DNA from: Lates calcarifer
Lineage: Eukaryota > Chordata > Actinopteri > Centropomidae
DNA: 64,000 nt
Direction of reading: 5' to 3'
Assembly (NCBI RefSeq): GCF_001640805.2
Contig: NC_066833.1
Coordinates: forward strand, 6,900,814 to 6,964,813
Shown here: positions 21,961-35,500 of the stretch, piece after piece
Position numbering within the stretch: position 1 is the stretch's first letter
Layout of the letters: each line of letters starts with the position of its first letter
The notes under the pieces: generated by a model
Told to the model about the DNA's origin: nothing
What the model saw: only the letters and a program-made list of their open reading frames with translations
Database searches by the model: none
Made by a program: the position numbers and the translations under genes

Positions 21961-22371
21961 CATAATTTCCACTGTTGTTGCATTACAGTAACAACCACAG
22001 CTTTTCTGTCTTTGCTTTTCACTAGATGGTTGTCTAGAGGTGAAGGGTTTCAAAGCAGCCTGTCTTTCAGGAACAAAATTTTCAATATTGTTTCATTTTT
22101 TGTGTTTTACAAGCATACATATTTCCAGTTTATATGTGATCAGTGAGGTAATGCCTATTTAATGCTGTACTTTGTTCTTTTAATTGTGGTACACACCACA
22201 CCATCTTGTCCTTTCTTTTGATTTTTTAAATTGATGAGTAAATTTTAATGCTCCAGACATTAGCTGCTCCGTCAAGCACAGACCTGACATGTAAAGATAG
22301 GAGAGTCAGGAAAAGATGCTGCACTATACAATTGGTGGACAATGGATTGGAATAATGCCCATGATTGTATA

Positions 22372-23837
22372 CAGTGGTGGAAAAAAGTTTTTGGACACCC
22401 TTAAAATTTTACACAATCTCAAATATTATCATGAAATATTTGGGGAAAAATCTTTTTTGTGTTTCAAAAGGTGTGGCTGCATTAGACAGACACAGACAAA
22501 TACAAATGATATTTTTTGTTTATTGTTTACAAGAAAAACTAAAAACTAAATTCTTGACAGTTTCAATATGTCAGTTCTCAACATTGTCGGTATCAAAGTC
22601 AACAAATAACAGAGAATGTGTTCAAAACTGAACAAAAAATAAATAACCCATCACGTCATCAAATTAATATTTAGTAGTCCTGCCATTAGCACGCAGTAGA
22701 GCTCTAATCCTGGCTGGCATGTTCCCCCAAGCCTTTCACACTGCTGATGGGTAACCTTGTCCCATTCTTCTTGAACTACTGCTTTTAATTCTTCTAAATT
22801 CTTTGGTTTATGCTTTGAAACAGACCTTTTGATAATCCACCACAGATTTTCAATGGGGCTCATGTCTGGGGATTGAGCTGGCCACTCTAAGACCTGGATA
22901 CAGTGCTACTGCAGCCAAGTTCTACTGGCCCTGGATGTGTGGCAAGGGGCATTATCTTGTTGAAACATCCTGTTTTGACCTCAACAACAGTGCACATGCA
23001 GATGGGAGCATGTGGGTTTCGAGAATAATACAATACTTGGCAGAGTTCACAGAGTTCACACTTCTACTGCCTCCACCATGCTTGACAGTAGGTACTGTAC
23101 ATGTACTATACTGTACACGCCTGGCCTTCTGCATACCCTCACATTATCAGGAGGAAGATAAAGCTGGTAAATGGACTCATCTGACCACAGAATCTTCTTC
23201 CAGTTCCTGGCTGTCCAGTTCTTGTGTGCTTGGGCCCAACGACGCCGGGCTAACCTCTGTCTCTTATTGATCAGGGGCTTCTTGACAGCCTTGTAGGACC
23301 TTAAGCCATGATCTAAAAGTTGGCCACGTACAGTGCAGGTGGAACACTGGACACCAATTTGGTTTGACCACTGCTGCTGAAGCTCCTGCTGATGTCATTT
23401 GGCAGTTTTCCCTGCACATGCGGATCAGGATGCGGCTGTTGGTTCATCTGTATTTCTGCACAGTGTATCCAACTGCTGAAGGACTGCATCTGCATTGGCT
23501 ATCTGGTGGCAGCTATACCCTTCCTGGCTGAGAATCTGTACCTTCAGGCGTGTTTCCTGTGTTAGGTTCCTTGTTTTAGCCATTTTTGTTTCAGAAGAAC
23601 TTTCAAATGTTCTGGCTTTATATAGACACGAAGCACAGCAACAAAAACTGTGTCTTTTAATAAAAAGCACAACCTTCATTAATGGAGCACTGGTACCAAA
23701 ATGACCCAATACTCAAAATTTCTTATGTATTTTTATGGAACCAATAAATTGCAAATTGCACTTGAAGACCTAAGAGTGATTCTTAATGCAATATTTCACA
23801 AATGCATTGGGTGTCCGGAAACTTTTTTCCATCATTG
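22372..23837 (-). mobile_element. Complete-length Tc1-like transposon with decayed transposase
   Basis: 1466-bp element bounded by TA on both sides. The left end CAGTGGTGGAAAAAAGTTTT pairs with the reverse complement of the right end (CAATGATGGAAAAAAGTTTC); over 28 bases only four positions differ. The transposase is on the minus strand. A Met-initiated N-terminus (MAKTRNLTQETRLKVQ) starts at 23583 with a helix-turn-helix-like segment (ILSQEGYSCHQIA), and the C-terminal part SPIENLWWIIKRSVSK near 22805-22860 carries the catalytic Glu (codon 22849-22851). The middle is broken by frameshifts and stops, so it cannot move itself. Length and organisation are those of a normal Tc1/mariner element. 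Confidence 0.92.
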
Positions 23838-23839
23838 TA

Positions 23840-25826
23840 TGATCCTAAAAGAGGCTTGCACATTAGCAATTTAACAGTGTGCCCTAGAAATTTGAAAAAG
23901 GAAATGTCCCATGCTTTATCGGGGCCATCAGTAGCGGATCCAGCTTTAGAAAGAGATTATTAAGTTGCACACCATTTAAAAGCCCAATGAAAGAGCATGA
24001 ATAGCCTCATAATATGGTCTCAGCCTCAACTACTCCTCCAGTCATCGTGCAAAGAATGTGCTGAACGTCAGAAAGGATGTAGGGTTTCACTTTTTTCATC
24101 CCTTTGTTTCGTTTTGGAATTTAATGTTTGGTTATATAAGCAAAAAAGCAGGCTGATAGTTTAGTTTTTTGTGTGAATGGCATATGACCCTGCATCTATT
24201 TGTATTTTCTGCAAAAGCCACATTGTCATTTGATGTGTTGATGTGAGTGTGTGGGAACGAGCCACTGTGTTTGTTGTTCTTTCCTCACCATGCTGTTGTT
24301 TTTAGCATATCTCTTCTCTCCTGTTTACATAGGACCCGGCACTTCGCTGAGTTAGAACACTGCTGTTTATGTGAGATCCAAAGATAATGCCACTTCTTAG
24401 GCATGTGCTCCCAGGAGTTGTCCCAAGTTTTAGGGATGGAACATCATTCAACCTTGTAACCTTTTCTAACGCTCTATTTCATATCAGCCTTCTCAGTAGC
24501 ACTGCAAAATTACATGGCTGGAAAACTAGGATGATGTTTTTACTTTCATTTTCAACATACATACAGGTGTTTTTTGGGTGAGACATTTCTGAACTGTCAC
24601 AGTGACAAATCTCTGTTAGTTGAACTCTATTTTTTTTCATAACCTTATTTATAACCTTTTTCACTGCCACTTATTGCTTGGCCTGTCCTAATGCCATTGT
24701 AGTGATAGATGTACAGTGTGATTCACATCACTTAATTTTACAGTTTATTAAGACGTTAGGAGCAGATCAGTCATATTCTTGTTTGTTCCTCATTATTCCT
24801 CTCTCTTTTGAATAATTTCTCTTTTTATTTGTACATCAGTCCAGTCATGTCGCATATTTGGTCCCTGAAACAGATGACATTAAGAGTGTGTTCACATAAC
24901 GATAAGTGTGCTGTAGAGTTACCGTGGTGTGCTTTGTTTGGACAGGTAAAAACTAAGTAGTTAAAGTAAAAACACGAGTGGCTGTTGATTTCCACTGTAC
25001 GTTTACTAAACTTAGCTCTTAAAGGTGAAACTGAAATTGAAGGTGAACTGAATTGCGGAAAAAAAACAACAACTTACAGCATAGCTGGTTTTATGAACAT
25101 ATGGCAATGTTAATACGACATGATGCAGGACAGAGCTTTTGTTCTCCTAAGGCCTAAAAATGACAAGGCAAAAATTGGGCTAAATGTGGTTGAAACCTGA
25201 AAGTTTTGTGAACTTCTAGGTGACGTAGCACTAGGCCTATATTTCAGTGTGAAACAGTTTCTAACTTTGAATTATAAAAATAGTAATTGATATACTCTCA
25301 ACAGTTATGTGTTATTTAGACAATAGAAATTGTTGGCCCTTTTTTTTTTTACCCTAGTCTTAATTAGACATCTAATTTACTTTTGACCTGCAAAGCATCA
25401 AAACCATTCTCACTGGAGAACTTGTTTCTACCGCCAGCTTTGATTCTCTCCCTCTCAGAAATTTCTCTTAGGACAGTACTGTCTGACAGCTCAGGAACTA
25501 CTAAGGTGGAATTTGCAGTGTGCAACTGAGGCCGGTTGTATATGTGAAAACTGGCTGGTATTCATGGGAACTAAAATTTTTTGGGGCTTCCATCGATTTA
25601 GCTTTCATTCATTCCTTTAACACTGTCAATCTCATGATGGATAGCTGAAAGGCAAAAAATCGAGGCAGTAGAACCAGCATTATCATATTTTTTTGTTTGT
25701 TTTTTTAATTTAAATTTTCTGCATTCTTCTTAACTGTCAAAACCTAGCAACTACATTAACCACAATTCAGCTTGACTGGAATGGTTTGTCTGTGTAGGTT
25801 CTCAGTCATCCGGGTCGTGGTACTCC
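23840..25826 (+). other. adcy5: adcy5 intron 1, no recognised feature
   Basis: AT-rich intronic sequence between the Tc1 element and the hairpin. Nothing supported. Confidence 0.6.
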
Positions 25827-25905
25827 TAAGTGCTAGAGTTGAGGGCAACTGGACTTCTTTTTTCTTCAGTTAAAGAAGTCAAGTTGTCTTTAACTCTAGC
25901 ACTTA
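25827..25905. repeat. Inverted repeat / long hairpin (34-bp arms)
   Basis: The left arm (25827-25860) and the reverse complement of the right arm (25872-25905) agree at 30 of 34 positions, separated by an 11-base loop. The arms start TAAGTGCTAGAGTT and end with GACTTCTTT. It may be a small foldback element or part of an interspersed repeat; the flanking TTCTCAGTCATCCGGGTCGT also has the look of a repeat. No coding potential. Confidence 0.75.
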
Positions 25906-28607
25906 AGACTGCCCATGGTTTGGTTGGTGATTCACATGTGTTATGCTAGTAGCAGCTAATGTAGCCTCAAGCCACTAGCCTCAAGTGGAGATGGTAAGAT
26001 CATGTCTTTTAAACTCCACATTCCAGATTTTTTTCATTTCCAGTTTTCAGTCTCAACTGACATTCCCTGCAGCTCATTTTGGAGCCACAAAAGACTTTTC
26101 CTTTCACATATGGAGTAGTAACCTGTACTCTCTCACTCAACACCTGTAAACAGACTTTTATGTGTAAAATCAGCAGCAACATGATTGCTTTGTGTTAGGC
26201 AAAAATAATCTCAAATTTGATCTATTGCTTGTTTAACTCAATCTATCACTTCTTGAGATATGGTGGAAAGGCAGACATAAAGGAGTTTAAGCTCCTGAGT
26301 TACTTCCTGAGTTTGTTTCCTGGGACTGTTTGGCTGAAAAGCTCTGCTTCCATTCTTCTCTGCCCTCTCTCCAAATTCATGGAAAAGGGCATGTATGCAG
26401 ACCAGTCCTAGCTGGCAGGATTCCAGTGGTAGCAGGGTTTTCTGCTCTGTCTGTCTAATTGAATTGCCTGTTGCTCGTAATGTGTGGAAATTCAAAACAG
26501 ATGTCCACATCATCTCCCTTTCCTTTACCTGTCTTCTCACAGTCATCCCTCCTGGTCCTGACCCTGCTTCTAGACATGCTTTTAATTTTCCTATGAGACT
26601 CAGCCCCAGTGGACAGACTTAACCACTTCCCTCCCCTATAGGATGAAGTACAAGTGCTAGAGAGCAATAAAATACAAGTGCCCCTCAGGGGAACTGTCTA
26701 AATCAGAACTGAAACATCACATTTCACATAGCAGTTCACTGATTTATCTCTGTCCCCTGTGTCAGTGTCCAAATATATAGTTTTAGTTGTTGTTGTGTAA
26801 TTGTATTTTAGAGTATGAACACCCAGAGGCTGAGGAGTGTGACAGATGATGCTGCTGTTTTTGAGATAATATTTGAACCAAACATGGATACAGGGCAAGC
26901 CTGAGTACCTTTCAGAAACCACTGCTGACGCATTCCCTTGTGAGCCCAGAAAACTGTGCTCAGTACCCCTGTAACTTAGCAACAGATTTTATGTCACAAA
27001 CACCAACCAACTGCTCTCAGTGCTTCCCTGGGAGCACCTGTGTGTATTTCATCTCCAGTCATAGACTGCCAGCACATTATTTTGTGTACTGGGTCAAACT
27101 GAGACTTGTGTGCGATGCTCCTATCATTGCCCCTCTATATTATGTTGTTTTTTGTGTTTTTTTTATTTAAAAAAACAAACAAAAAACAGATATAGCCATA
27201 TTCCCAAAATATAGTGGTTTGTAAGATGTCTTAAGCAGTTGGTCTAATCATTTAGATACAAATAGACACACATTTTTTTCTCTCCTTGTTTCTGTTTATA
27301 ATAAAATACCACAGCAGTGATGCAGTCTGCCTAGTCCATCTTCCAAGCATCCAGTGTCATGTAGTTTTATGTGAAATAGCATGAGCTGTGACAACACCAT
27401 TATGATCAGACAAAGAAAATATCAGAAAATACAACACCAACTTAACAGAAAATCCTATATTTGTGTTTTAGAGGATTTTTTTCATCAGTGTACTCAACTT
27501 TACTGGTAGACTGTCCTCAGTGCTGATGAACACACACTATTGCACTTATCAGTATAAAAGAAGAATTGAGTCACTTGACTGTAGAGAAAAAAACTATTCA
27601 AACCATAAAATAAGTAATATGCCCTCTTTGCAGTGAAAAAACACGAGAGTCTAAAGGAACTTGAGTTAAGATTTTTCTTATTGTTGTATGTTTAATAAAG
27701 AGAAGGCATCTACTCATTTTGATGTCTGCATGTTCCTGTAATTACAAGCTGATTATCTGACAGTAGAATCTAAAATTGATGGATAGTTTTCACTTTCATA
27801 TTGTTGTGTTTCCCACTGTGGTGAGCTGAGCAACACTTGGCTGTTGGGCTTCATTGCTTCATTGCTTTTGCGCTTTGAAGGAATTCAGACTCACAATTAT
27901 ATTATTTGCAGGGGAAATGAAGAAATAATTATGATACACATCTCTACTATGGAATTATCCATCTAGTGAGGTAATTTTTCTCAGAGTTTGTATTATATTA
28001 AAGTGGTAGGGTAATGCTTCTTGGTGACCAGACCAATTCTTGGGTGATTATTGTTATTACTGCTATGGTTTTATGTTATGGGAGTAAATAATGCCATTAA
28101 TCTTCATCATCCTGAGCAATGGCAGGTCTTTTCTAGCCTTCTATTTGAACTGAGTTGACATTTGTTACTGCTTCATTATTCACTTTGGCTTTGGCTTCTT
28201 GTTAGCTTTTTTGTATTTGGTATTTCTATCCTGCGCCCTATCCAGAAGGTATGTTTTAGCCTGGCCATTTACAATATTAAGTATTGAAGTACATTGCATA
28301 TTGTGCATATAACCCCTAAGCACTTAACTTGAAATCCTGACCTGAATGCAGGAGGTCAAGAGGCTCTTAGGATCTTTGCTGCTGGTTATTTCCAGGAGGC
28401 TAGAGTGGAGTGTTTGGTCCGGATGATCATGATCCTTTTTGCTAAAACAAAAACAATTTTTGGGGACTTTCAGAAACCATCAATCAGACAATCATGTCCA
28501 CTTCATGCAGTGACTGGCCAGATGTGCGGAAGTATGAAAGTAAGCAAGGCTTGAACTTCTCTTATAGCCGGCGTTCAGGTCGACTTCATCCCTCCATGAA
28601 AATATGC
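25906..28607 (+). other. adcy5: adcy5 intron 1, no recognised feature
   Basis: AT-rich intronic sequence. Short open frames near 26.2-26.7 and 26.9-27.2 kb resemble no protein family I know and lack splice context. Confidence 0.55.
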
Positions 28608-28745
28608 AAAAAAATGGACTGTACTTATATAGTGCTTTTCTAGTCAGATTGACCACTCAAAGTGCTTCACCCTACATGTCAAATTCATCCATTCACACAT
28701 ACATTCATACAGCACTTATTCTATACATGAGTGCTCTCTAACTCA
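28608..28745. repeat. Teleost interspersed repeat fragment
   Basis: Contains 'actgtacttatatagtgct' followed by 'ttctagtcagattgaccact', 'caaagtgcttcaccctacat' and 'cattcacacatacattcata'. I recognise this as part of an abundant fish repeat; the family is not assigned. Confidence 0.65.
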
Positions 28746-31700
28746 TTCATTCACTGATGTTTCACTGATGATTTCTACTGTTTACCTCAGTACTGAAGTG
28801 ACATAAGATGAAATTATTGCTGCAGTGATAACTAAGAGTCTGGTCTCTGAGTATTATAAACTGCTGTGTGGTATTTTGGCATCTGGCCTTCAAATTCACA
28901 GGGGCCAGAAATATTTTTTTTCATAAAATATTGCATTTATAGGATGCAGACAATTATTTACCTTTCCTGGCGTGTTTTAAATATTTATCAAGTCTCTGTA
29001 TTATGCTCTTGACTATCATCTTTTAAATCTTGCACAGGTGGGACAGCTTGCATTTCTTTGGTAGGAATGACTGCTATGCCTATAATTGTTGTGCATTTGG
29101 CAAATAAAGACCTTGAACCTTGCCAGTTATGCCACTGTGATTGGGAAAACAATGAGAGTTGAGATGAAGGGAGAGTGTATCTCTTGGCACTTACCCCTCC
29201 TGTCATTTTTCAGAACAGAATTTTTATTTTTTTTATTATGATTTGCTGTCGTTGGAAAATGTAGAGGATATGACAATCTCCTCTATTTAATGTACCATTT
29301 CTAGCCTGACTTTTGTTGTGGTTACTGTCAGATGTGGGAATGTTATTTTATGTCTCAGCCTTGTTAAGTCTGCAGCAATTTGCATGGTTAACACGACTGA
29401 ATGATGATGTCCAAAGTTATGATGTAACCCTGTGGTTTGTTAGACTGTGAGAAAAACTTGATGAAATGTCTTGAGCTACAACATTAGGCAATAAATAGTT
29501 TACCCAGGAAGAAAACAGTTTTCGCACACTCACATTTTACTATTAAGTGGCTTTATTTACAGAGCACAAAACAGACCTTAGAAAATCAAAGTTTTTTAAA
29601 CAGACAACAAGAAAAGCAGTTATACAACAAGCAGGGCTTTTGTTGTTGATAAAAATATTTTATTAAATACATAGTTTTTCCAGAATAGTGTAAATAGTTA
29701 ACATATGAAAGTGAGACATATGGCAACATGCACACTTCCCTTCTCTTTTCACACTTTCACACTATACAGCTTTTAATGCATTACCTCAAAAGAATGTTGT
29801 CACTACTGAGACTGGGAATGGAGGAACATTGTGAGCTGTTTTACCTTTACAACCCACCACCCTGTTAAAATCCAGGGCTCTGACCAGATCACCAGAAGCT
29901 AATAGTTAATTCTGAACTCTGAGGTGAGTGGGATGTCTTCCCTGTCATTTTGGTTTGTTCTCTACACACATATCACAATGATGTTGCTTTGTAAACCTGT
30001 CTGTACAGTATGTGTCAGGACAGCTCTTTCGGGCCACATTTATGTATTTATGAAACACTGATTGTCCGTTTATTGTATGGTTCATTGTGTGTTTTAATGG
30101 CCTTTTCAAATTATGTGTTTTTCTCTACTCAGTCCCAACAGCCATAGCAGGTTTGTTTTTCCAGTAAGGGTAGAGGGCTTATACAAAATGCAGAGCTCAT
30201 TTTTCATGTCTATGAGTGGCCAGCTCAAGCATTTTTAAGAGTGTTTGCTACATGGTTGAGTTATCGGTGGTTGGCGGTCTATTACATATGTCTGAAGTGT
30301 GTTTTGTAGTTTTGTGAATCATGCATTCATCATCTCAAAAATAGCTTCTCCTCTGCCTGGTTATATGTCATGGCCTTTTAATTTCCCCTCCAGGATTCTT
30401 AACATCGGGCTCATTGACACTGAAGTTGGTTCATTGTGCGATATTAACAAAGCTCTACCAGTTCTTTGATGTGCTCTCTCCACCAGAGGAAATCCATTAT
30501 CTTTTAAAGAGGTGTCAGCAAATGAATCATGCTGTAGAATCAAAAATTCAAATTAATTTTCTATTGTATTAAAGAGACAGTTTAACAAAATTACAAAAAA
30601 CGTTCTTTCTTTTATTTATCACTGAAATGTGGCCATGTATTTTTGGTTTTATGTAGCCAGATTTAAAGATGACATTTCTGCCACCGCCTCAGACGAAGTG
30701 AAATGTACAGTTTTTATGATGCATGTGCAAAATTCAACACCTAAAACAAGTTTTTTTAAAAAGACACAAAGCTGTTAAATTTTTCTTGAAAGTCTCAGCA
30801 GGCTAAGTGTAATTATCCACATGGAAACAAACAGCTGTAAGTGAGAAAACCTGTTTTTTCTGAAGGTGAAATAATCCTTTAAGCTAAGCAGTATTTAAAG
30901 ATCACATTTACTGTGTTCCTCCACTGCGTTGGAGAATGTTTGGTCTAATACAGCTCACATAGTTCAAATGTCTCTTGTTTGTAGCTGTTGTGTTTTGAGA
31001 ACTCTAAGAACAATAGGTATAGTTTTGGTGATTTTCATGCTTTCACTTATGTAAAAGACAACATTCTCTCAATTTCTTAAAATGAAAAACTGTGTCCTCT
31101 CGTATGCCTCTTTGGCTTATGAAAAACTCTTCCAGAGCCAGGTAACAACATTAATTGCCATTATGATAAATTCAGAACTGTCAGATAGAATGTTTCATCC
31201 AACAGTAGCAATATGTTTGCAACAGTTCATTTTAACTGTTTTTAGTGTTCAGTCTGTTATTCAGGCCAATCCCTGATACAGCCTTAATGCTAAAGTTTAA
31301 AGCAGTAAAAGCTAAAATTCAATTGAATTCAAGTTTTGTACTCACTCAGCTGACCATGTATCATGCCACTCAGTTGTAATCATGAGGCTGACCTGGGGCC
31401 TGCCTCACAAAGTAGAATAATAAGGCTATGCAGTAAGCTTAACCCAGGCTTTTTGTCATACAAAGGGGGCATGAGTTTAAATCAAACTATTTTCCATGGA
31501 AAATAAAGCTGCAGACCAAACTGCCCAGTTGCAGCTTTTGCTCAGGTTCATGACTCAAAACACAAAACAGAACCACCCCCTCATCAATCATCTGTCAACA
31601 CAGGATTCCATCATGATCCTAAATATTACATTCACATAAACGTACAAGTATGAAACACTTTATTTGACAAGAAATATAGCCTATAGCACATGTTTGCACA

Positions 31701-32529
31701 ACAACCAGTTTCTCACTCTGGATGTAAAACAGGATTTATAACAAATAGCATGTGGATAGTTTCTAATGGTGTGGGTAATAAGTAAAATGTACAGTTGCAT
31801 ATTAATTATTAAGGATATTGCTGTTGCTTTAGTGCAGGCTCTTGCACTCATATTTCATCACTACAGCCCTAGGGAATATGGCTTTAATAATAGAAGAATC
31901 TTTTTTACAGACTGAATGATGTGACATAATCAAGTATGATTATGTACTCATGATGTACTTATACTTGATGATGTCCTTATATCAGGACATGCATGCTGGC
32001 ATACTGTTAAAATTAATATGATGTGAGACACCCTTAAGCTTAGTATCTTAGCCAGTCTTGTGGCCTCAGTATTGACAGTTTATTTTGCGATAGTGACTGA
32101 CTGTCATCGAAACTAATGGTCATTTCCTATGGTCAACCCTCTGTGGCTGCTATATTGCCTGCCGGTGACAGCTCAGTCTTTGATATGAGGAAGACAAGCA
32201 ACAGTTTCCCTCTCGGTCTCTCGTGATTTTTCTGTGATGAATGAGTCATTGATTTAATGACAACTGTGTCCTCAAAATATGCCATATGCTACAATCTGAA
32301 ATGCATACATGCTACACAGCGATGAACAAGCACACAGATTATTTTGTCTTTTTCCTTGAAACTGGAAACGTAAAGGTGAATTTCGTATGAATAAGAGTCA
32401 AGAATAGAGAGCAGTTATTGGATGATTCAATATGGATGGAGGTATTTATTAATTTGTCTATTCATAAAGCAATGTGATTTTTATTTAGAGAGACTTATGG
32501 TCTCCATCCAAGAAATTAAATTGCATTTG
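28746..32529 (+). other. adcy5: adcy5 intron 1, no recognised feature
   Basis: About 3.8 kb of AT-rich intron. A possible repeat fragment lies near 31393-31500 (CTGGGGCCTGCCTCACAAAG), but it is too weak to classify. No exon or RNA gene seen. Confidence 0.5.
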
Positions 32530-32581
32530 TTCTAGATTACACCTTCTGATGCTGCTTGGACATGTTGTCAGTGCATGAACC
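32530..32581. repeat. Direct repeat at left edge of the LINE
   Basis: Shares TTCTAGATTACACCTTCTGA and what follows with the copy at 36076-36127. 33 identical bases, then a five-base mismatch block, then TCAGTGCATGAACC identical. It could be a long target-site duplication or terminal repeats of the element. Confidence 0.85.
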
Positions 32582-32966
32582 TGGGGTTATTGGGTGTTTC
32601 AGGTCTTTAATCAGCAGTCACCTTCACCCGGGTGACCCAGTCGAGGGTGATCAGTCCCTGACTTGCGTCCAAGCAGCTCAGTGCACCACAGATTCCCCCT
32701 CCAGATCCACAGCCACTGGGAGGCCTTTTCTGCAGCCTCCAGCATGTTTTTGGTGGCTCCTATTTTGCAGTCCTCTCACCCCAAGAAGTGCCCGTGTTAA
32801 TGAGTAGCCAGCAAAGCCACTGGCTCTCAGCAGGCTCTCCAGCTGTTCCCTCGGCATTCAGCCATGAGCTCTGCATACTTTGCCCTTTTTCGCACATTGG
32901 CCTCCCCAATCCTATCTTCCCAGGGGATGGTAAGTTCCATCATTACTTACTTCATGAATTCTGATG

Positions 32967-33170
32967 TTAACACCACATCCAGGCGAAGTCAAGTGGCTGT
33001 TCAGGGAACTTGAGTTGCTTCCCCAGTTCGACATGGAGCTGCCAGTCGTGAGCAGTAGGCAGAGGCGCAGGACTAAGGATGTGCTCCATTGTGCCCCTCG
33101 TCTGGCACAGTTGGCAAGCCAGAGAGTCTGTCCCATTGTATGCCCATTGATGTAAGTTGGCTGGGCTCAA
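32967..33170 (-). pseudogene. LINE C-terminal zinc-knuckle segment
   Basis: A 67-residue open minus-strand piece of the LINE. HQWAYNGTDSLACQLCQTRG then TMEHILS holds the C-x2-C-x7-H knuckle. The downstream region (LHVELGKQLKFPEQPLDF) is where an endonuclease domain would lie, but no catalytic residues can be confirmed. The frame breaks on both sides. Confidence 0.55.
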
Positions 33171-34027
33171 GAGAACATGATAGACTGATCAGATGAGGAA
33201 CTTGATGTTCAGTGGTTCAGCTCGCTAGAGCTCTGGCCAACCAATTTTGCATCTGGTCCAGGCGCCTTGTTGGTACATGCTGACCATTTTGTGGTGGCGT
33301 GCATTTCTCTTTACCCTGGGCCTTCTCATAGCGTGGTTTGGGGAAACTGCCCAGTCCAGCCCACCCCACTGCCATAGAGCCCACCAGAATGTTGTGCCTC
33401 AGCCTTGCCTCTGCTTTCTCTACTGCCTCTTGTGCCTGCCACTTTCTTCCCGTTTTCACCTGGATCCCTGCAGATGCCACTTTGACATGGGAGGATTCCT
33501 GATACATCATCACCTCCCTGGCTCGAGTGACTATAAATTCCTCCGACATGCTGCTGATGGGAAGTTGCAGCTTGGTGGATTAGCCATACATGCAATGCTG
33601 CTTAGAGACTGGGGACGTCCTAGCCACTACCCGAGGTACTGGGTACAAGTCTTCTCCAGTACCTCCACAGTTGACATTGGTTACCTGGTATACTAGAAGG
33701 GGCCAGAGTATCCTTGGCTGATACATCCAGGTTTTGAACTGGAGTCCTGATTTTTCAATCTCTGTGAGCCGCAATGTCAGATTCGTTTGTTGGAGTGCAG
33801 CCGTGTCCTTCAGTTGTCAAAAAGCTTGCCCAGGCTTTTAATCGGCCTTTCCATCAGTGTTGGTATCTGGGATCCTCCCAGGTTGAAATGGAACCACTCG
33901 CACACTTTCCCTTTTCTCAGGACCAGAGATCTGGATTTGGCTGCTTTGAAAGTCAATCCTGCCCATGAGGTAAGTCTTCCCAGCCCTTGGAGGAGCCATC
34001 AGGGACAGATGTAGATGTCACTGTGAG

Positions 34028-34386
34028 GTCATCCACGAATGCTCTTAGAGGGCTGCCGAGTTCCAGATTTCAACTTGGGGTCTCTGCGCTCCACTTCAGC
34101 TAATTTGACAATCATGTCTATGGCAAATGCAAAAAGTGACACAGAGACTGTGCAGCCAGTGATAAAACCCCCCTCCAGTTGGTGCCATGCTGATGTTAAT
34201 GGCCCTGAAGAAAATCTCATCCTGAAATTGTTGTAGTAATCCAAGATGAGGTTCTTGATTTTCTGAGGTCACATGGTATTGTGTCAGTGTTGTTTCAACC
34301 AGCTTGTGCAGGATGGATTCATAGGTGTTAGTCAGGTCTAGCCAGACGACAGCTAGATCACCTTTGTTGTTATCAGTTGAGACCAC
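34028..34386 (-). pseudogene. LINE reverse transcriptase palm segment
   Basis: Minus-strand pieces in different frames covering motif A (VVWLDLTNTYESILHKLVE), the following DYYNNFRMRFSSGPLTSAWH and GFITGCTVSVSLFAFAIDM segments, and the FVDD box at 34028-34039. At least two frameshifts separate them. Motif A is very like that of the LINE relic at 8763-9256 (VWLDLAYESVPHQL), showing that both belong to one LINE family. Confidence 0.75.
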
Positions 34387-35118
34387 CCTTGTGTGTTTGA
34401 GGCACTCCTGGGACGACTCCTTTCTGGACTGAGGTACCTAAGTAGGCATTCTTTAAGAGGAAGTCAGTGAGTCTTTGGGCCACAATCTTTAAGAAGATCT
34501 TCCCTTTTATACTCAGCAATGAGATGATGGGAAACTGCTTGATGTTGCTTGATTTCTCCTCTTTTGGCAATACATACTTCTTCTGCATGTCTCCACTGAG
34601 CCACAATCTTCCCTCTCCACCATATCACCTTGAGGATTCTCCAGAGACAGGTAAGTAGTCTTGGACACAGCTTGTAGACCCTATAGGGAACGCCACTAGG
34701 GCCAAATATGGAACTTGCTCTTGCCACTTTGGGCAAGATCCTTGATGCCAAACCTCTCTGAGCCAATACTCATTATTAGGGTGCACATGAACTGGAGTTA
34801 CCGATCGGTGCTACCAATTGCTGTTGCTTCGAGGATTTTGTCCACGTCTTTCTCACTCTTTGTCATTTGCAGCCGGCCACTTCACCTGGTGTTGTTCCGA
34901 TGTCTTGCCTTGTGGATTGACAATTGCTGCTTGGAGGTTCTGGGCACTGTGGGGTGACTCTGGGTCTGGTTCCTCCTCAGTCTGATCAGGCTCTGCAACC
35001 CACCCCACTTCGCTCATGGTGCTGGCTACTGATTGATTCTCCCTCAGTGTAATGAAAGGCACTTCGTTACTAGTGACTGATGACTTTGGCCTTGTAAATA
35101 TTGTACAGCGGGGGAGAT

Positions 35119-35500
35119 TGTGTTGATTATACTTGTAACAAATGACTACAAACATTAGTAGCGACACTTTGCACTTTATTATGCACAGAGCATTTGCATA
35201 GGACATTTGTGTATTTGGTAGCAAATATGGATTGGTTACATGGCATATTTATTGAACATGTCATAGTGGTGTTATCAGTTGACAGGCACTGGGCTCCACC
35301 TGGAAGACAGGGAGTTCGATTAGGCTCTGACAACACGGTCATATGCATTGTTCATAATTGACAAACAATCGTTCGATTAAGTTCTTTGTGGTACAGTACA
35401 TTTAGGTGCTGTGGGTTAAAGTGTCTTAGTATAAATAAAAGTATCGTAGTGCAGGAATGTAGTCAATACAAGTGAATTGTTGTGAAAACACTTGTAACAC
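35119..35500 (+). repeat. Possible solo LTR-like insertion inside the LINE
   Basis: Interrupts LINE coding sequence between the zinc finger and the reverse transcriptase. It begins near TTGTGTTGATTATACTTGTA and ends near CACTTGTAACA, so TG...CA-like ends are possible. It contains AGTATAAATAAAAG (TATA-like) at about 35429. GGGGGAGATT occurs just before it (35110) and just after it (about 35506). No internal genes. Classification is tentative and the ends are uncertain. Confidence 0.3.
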
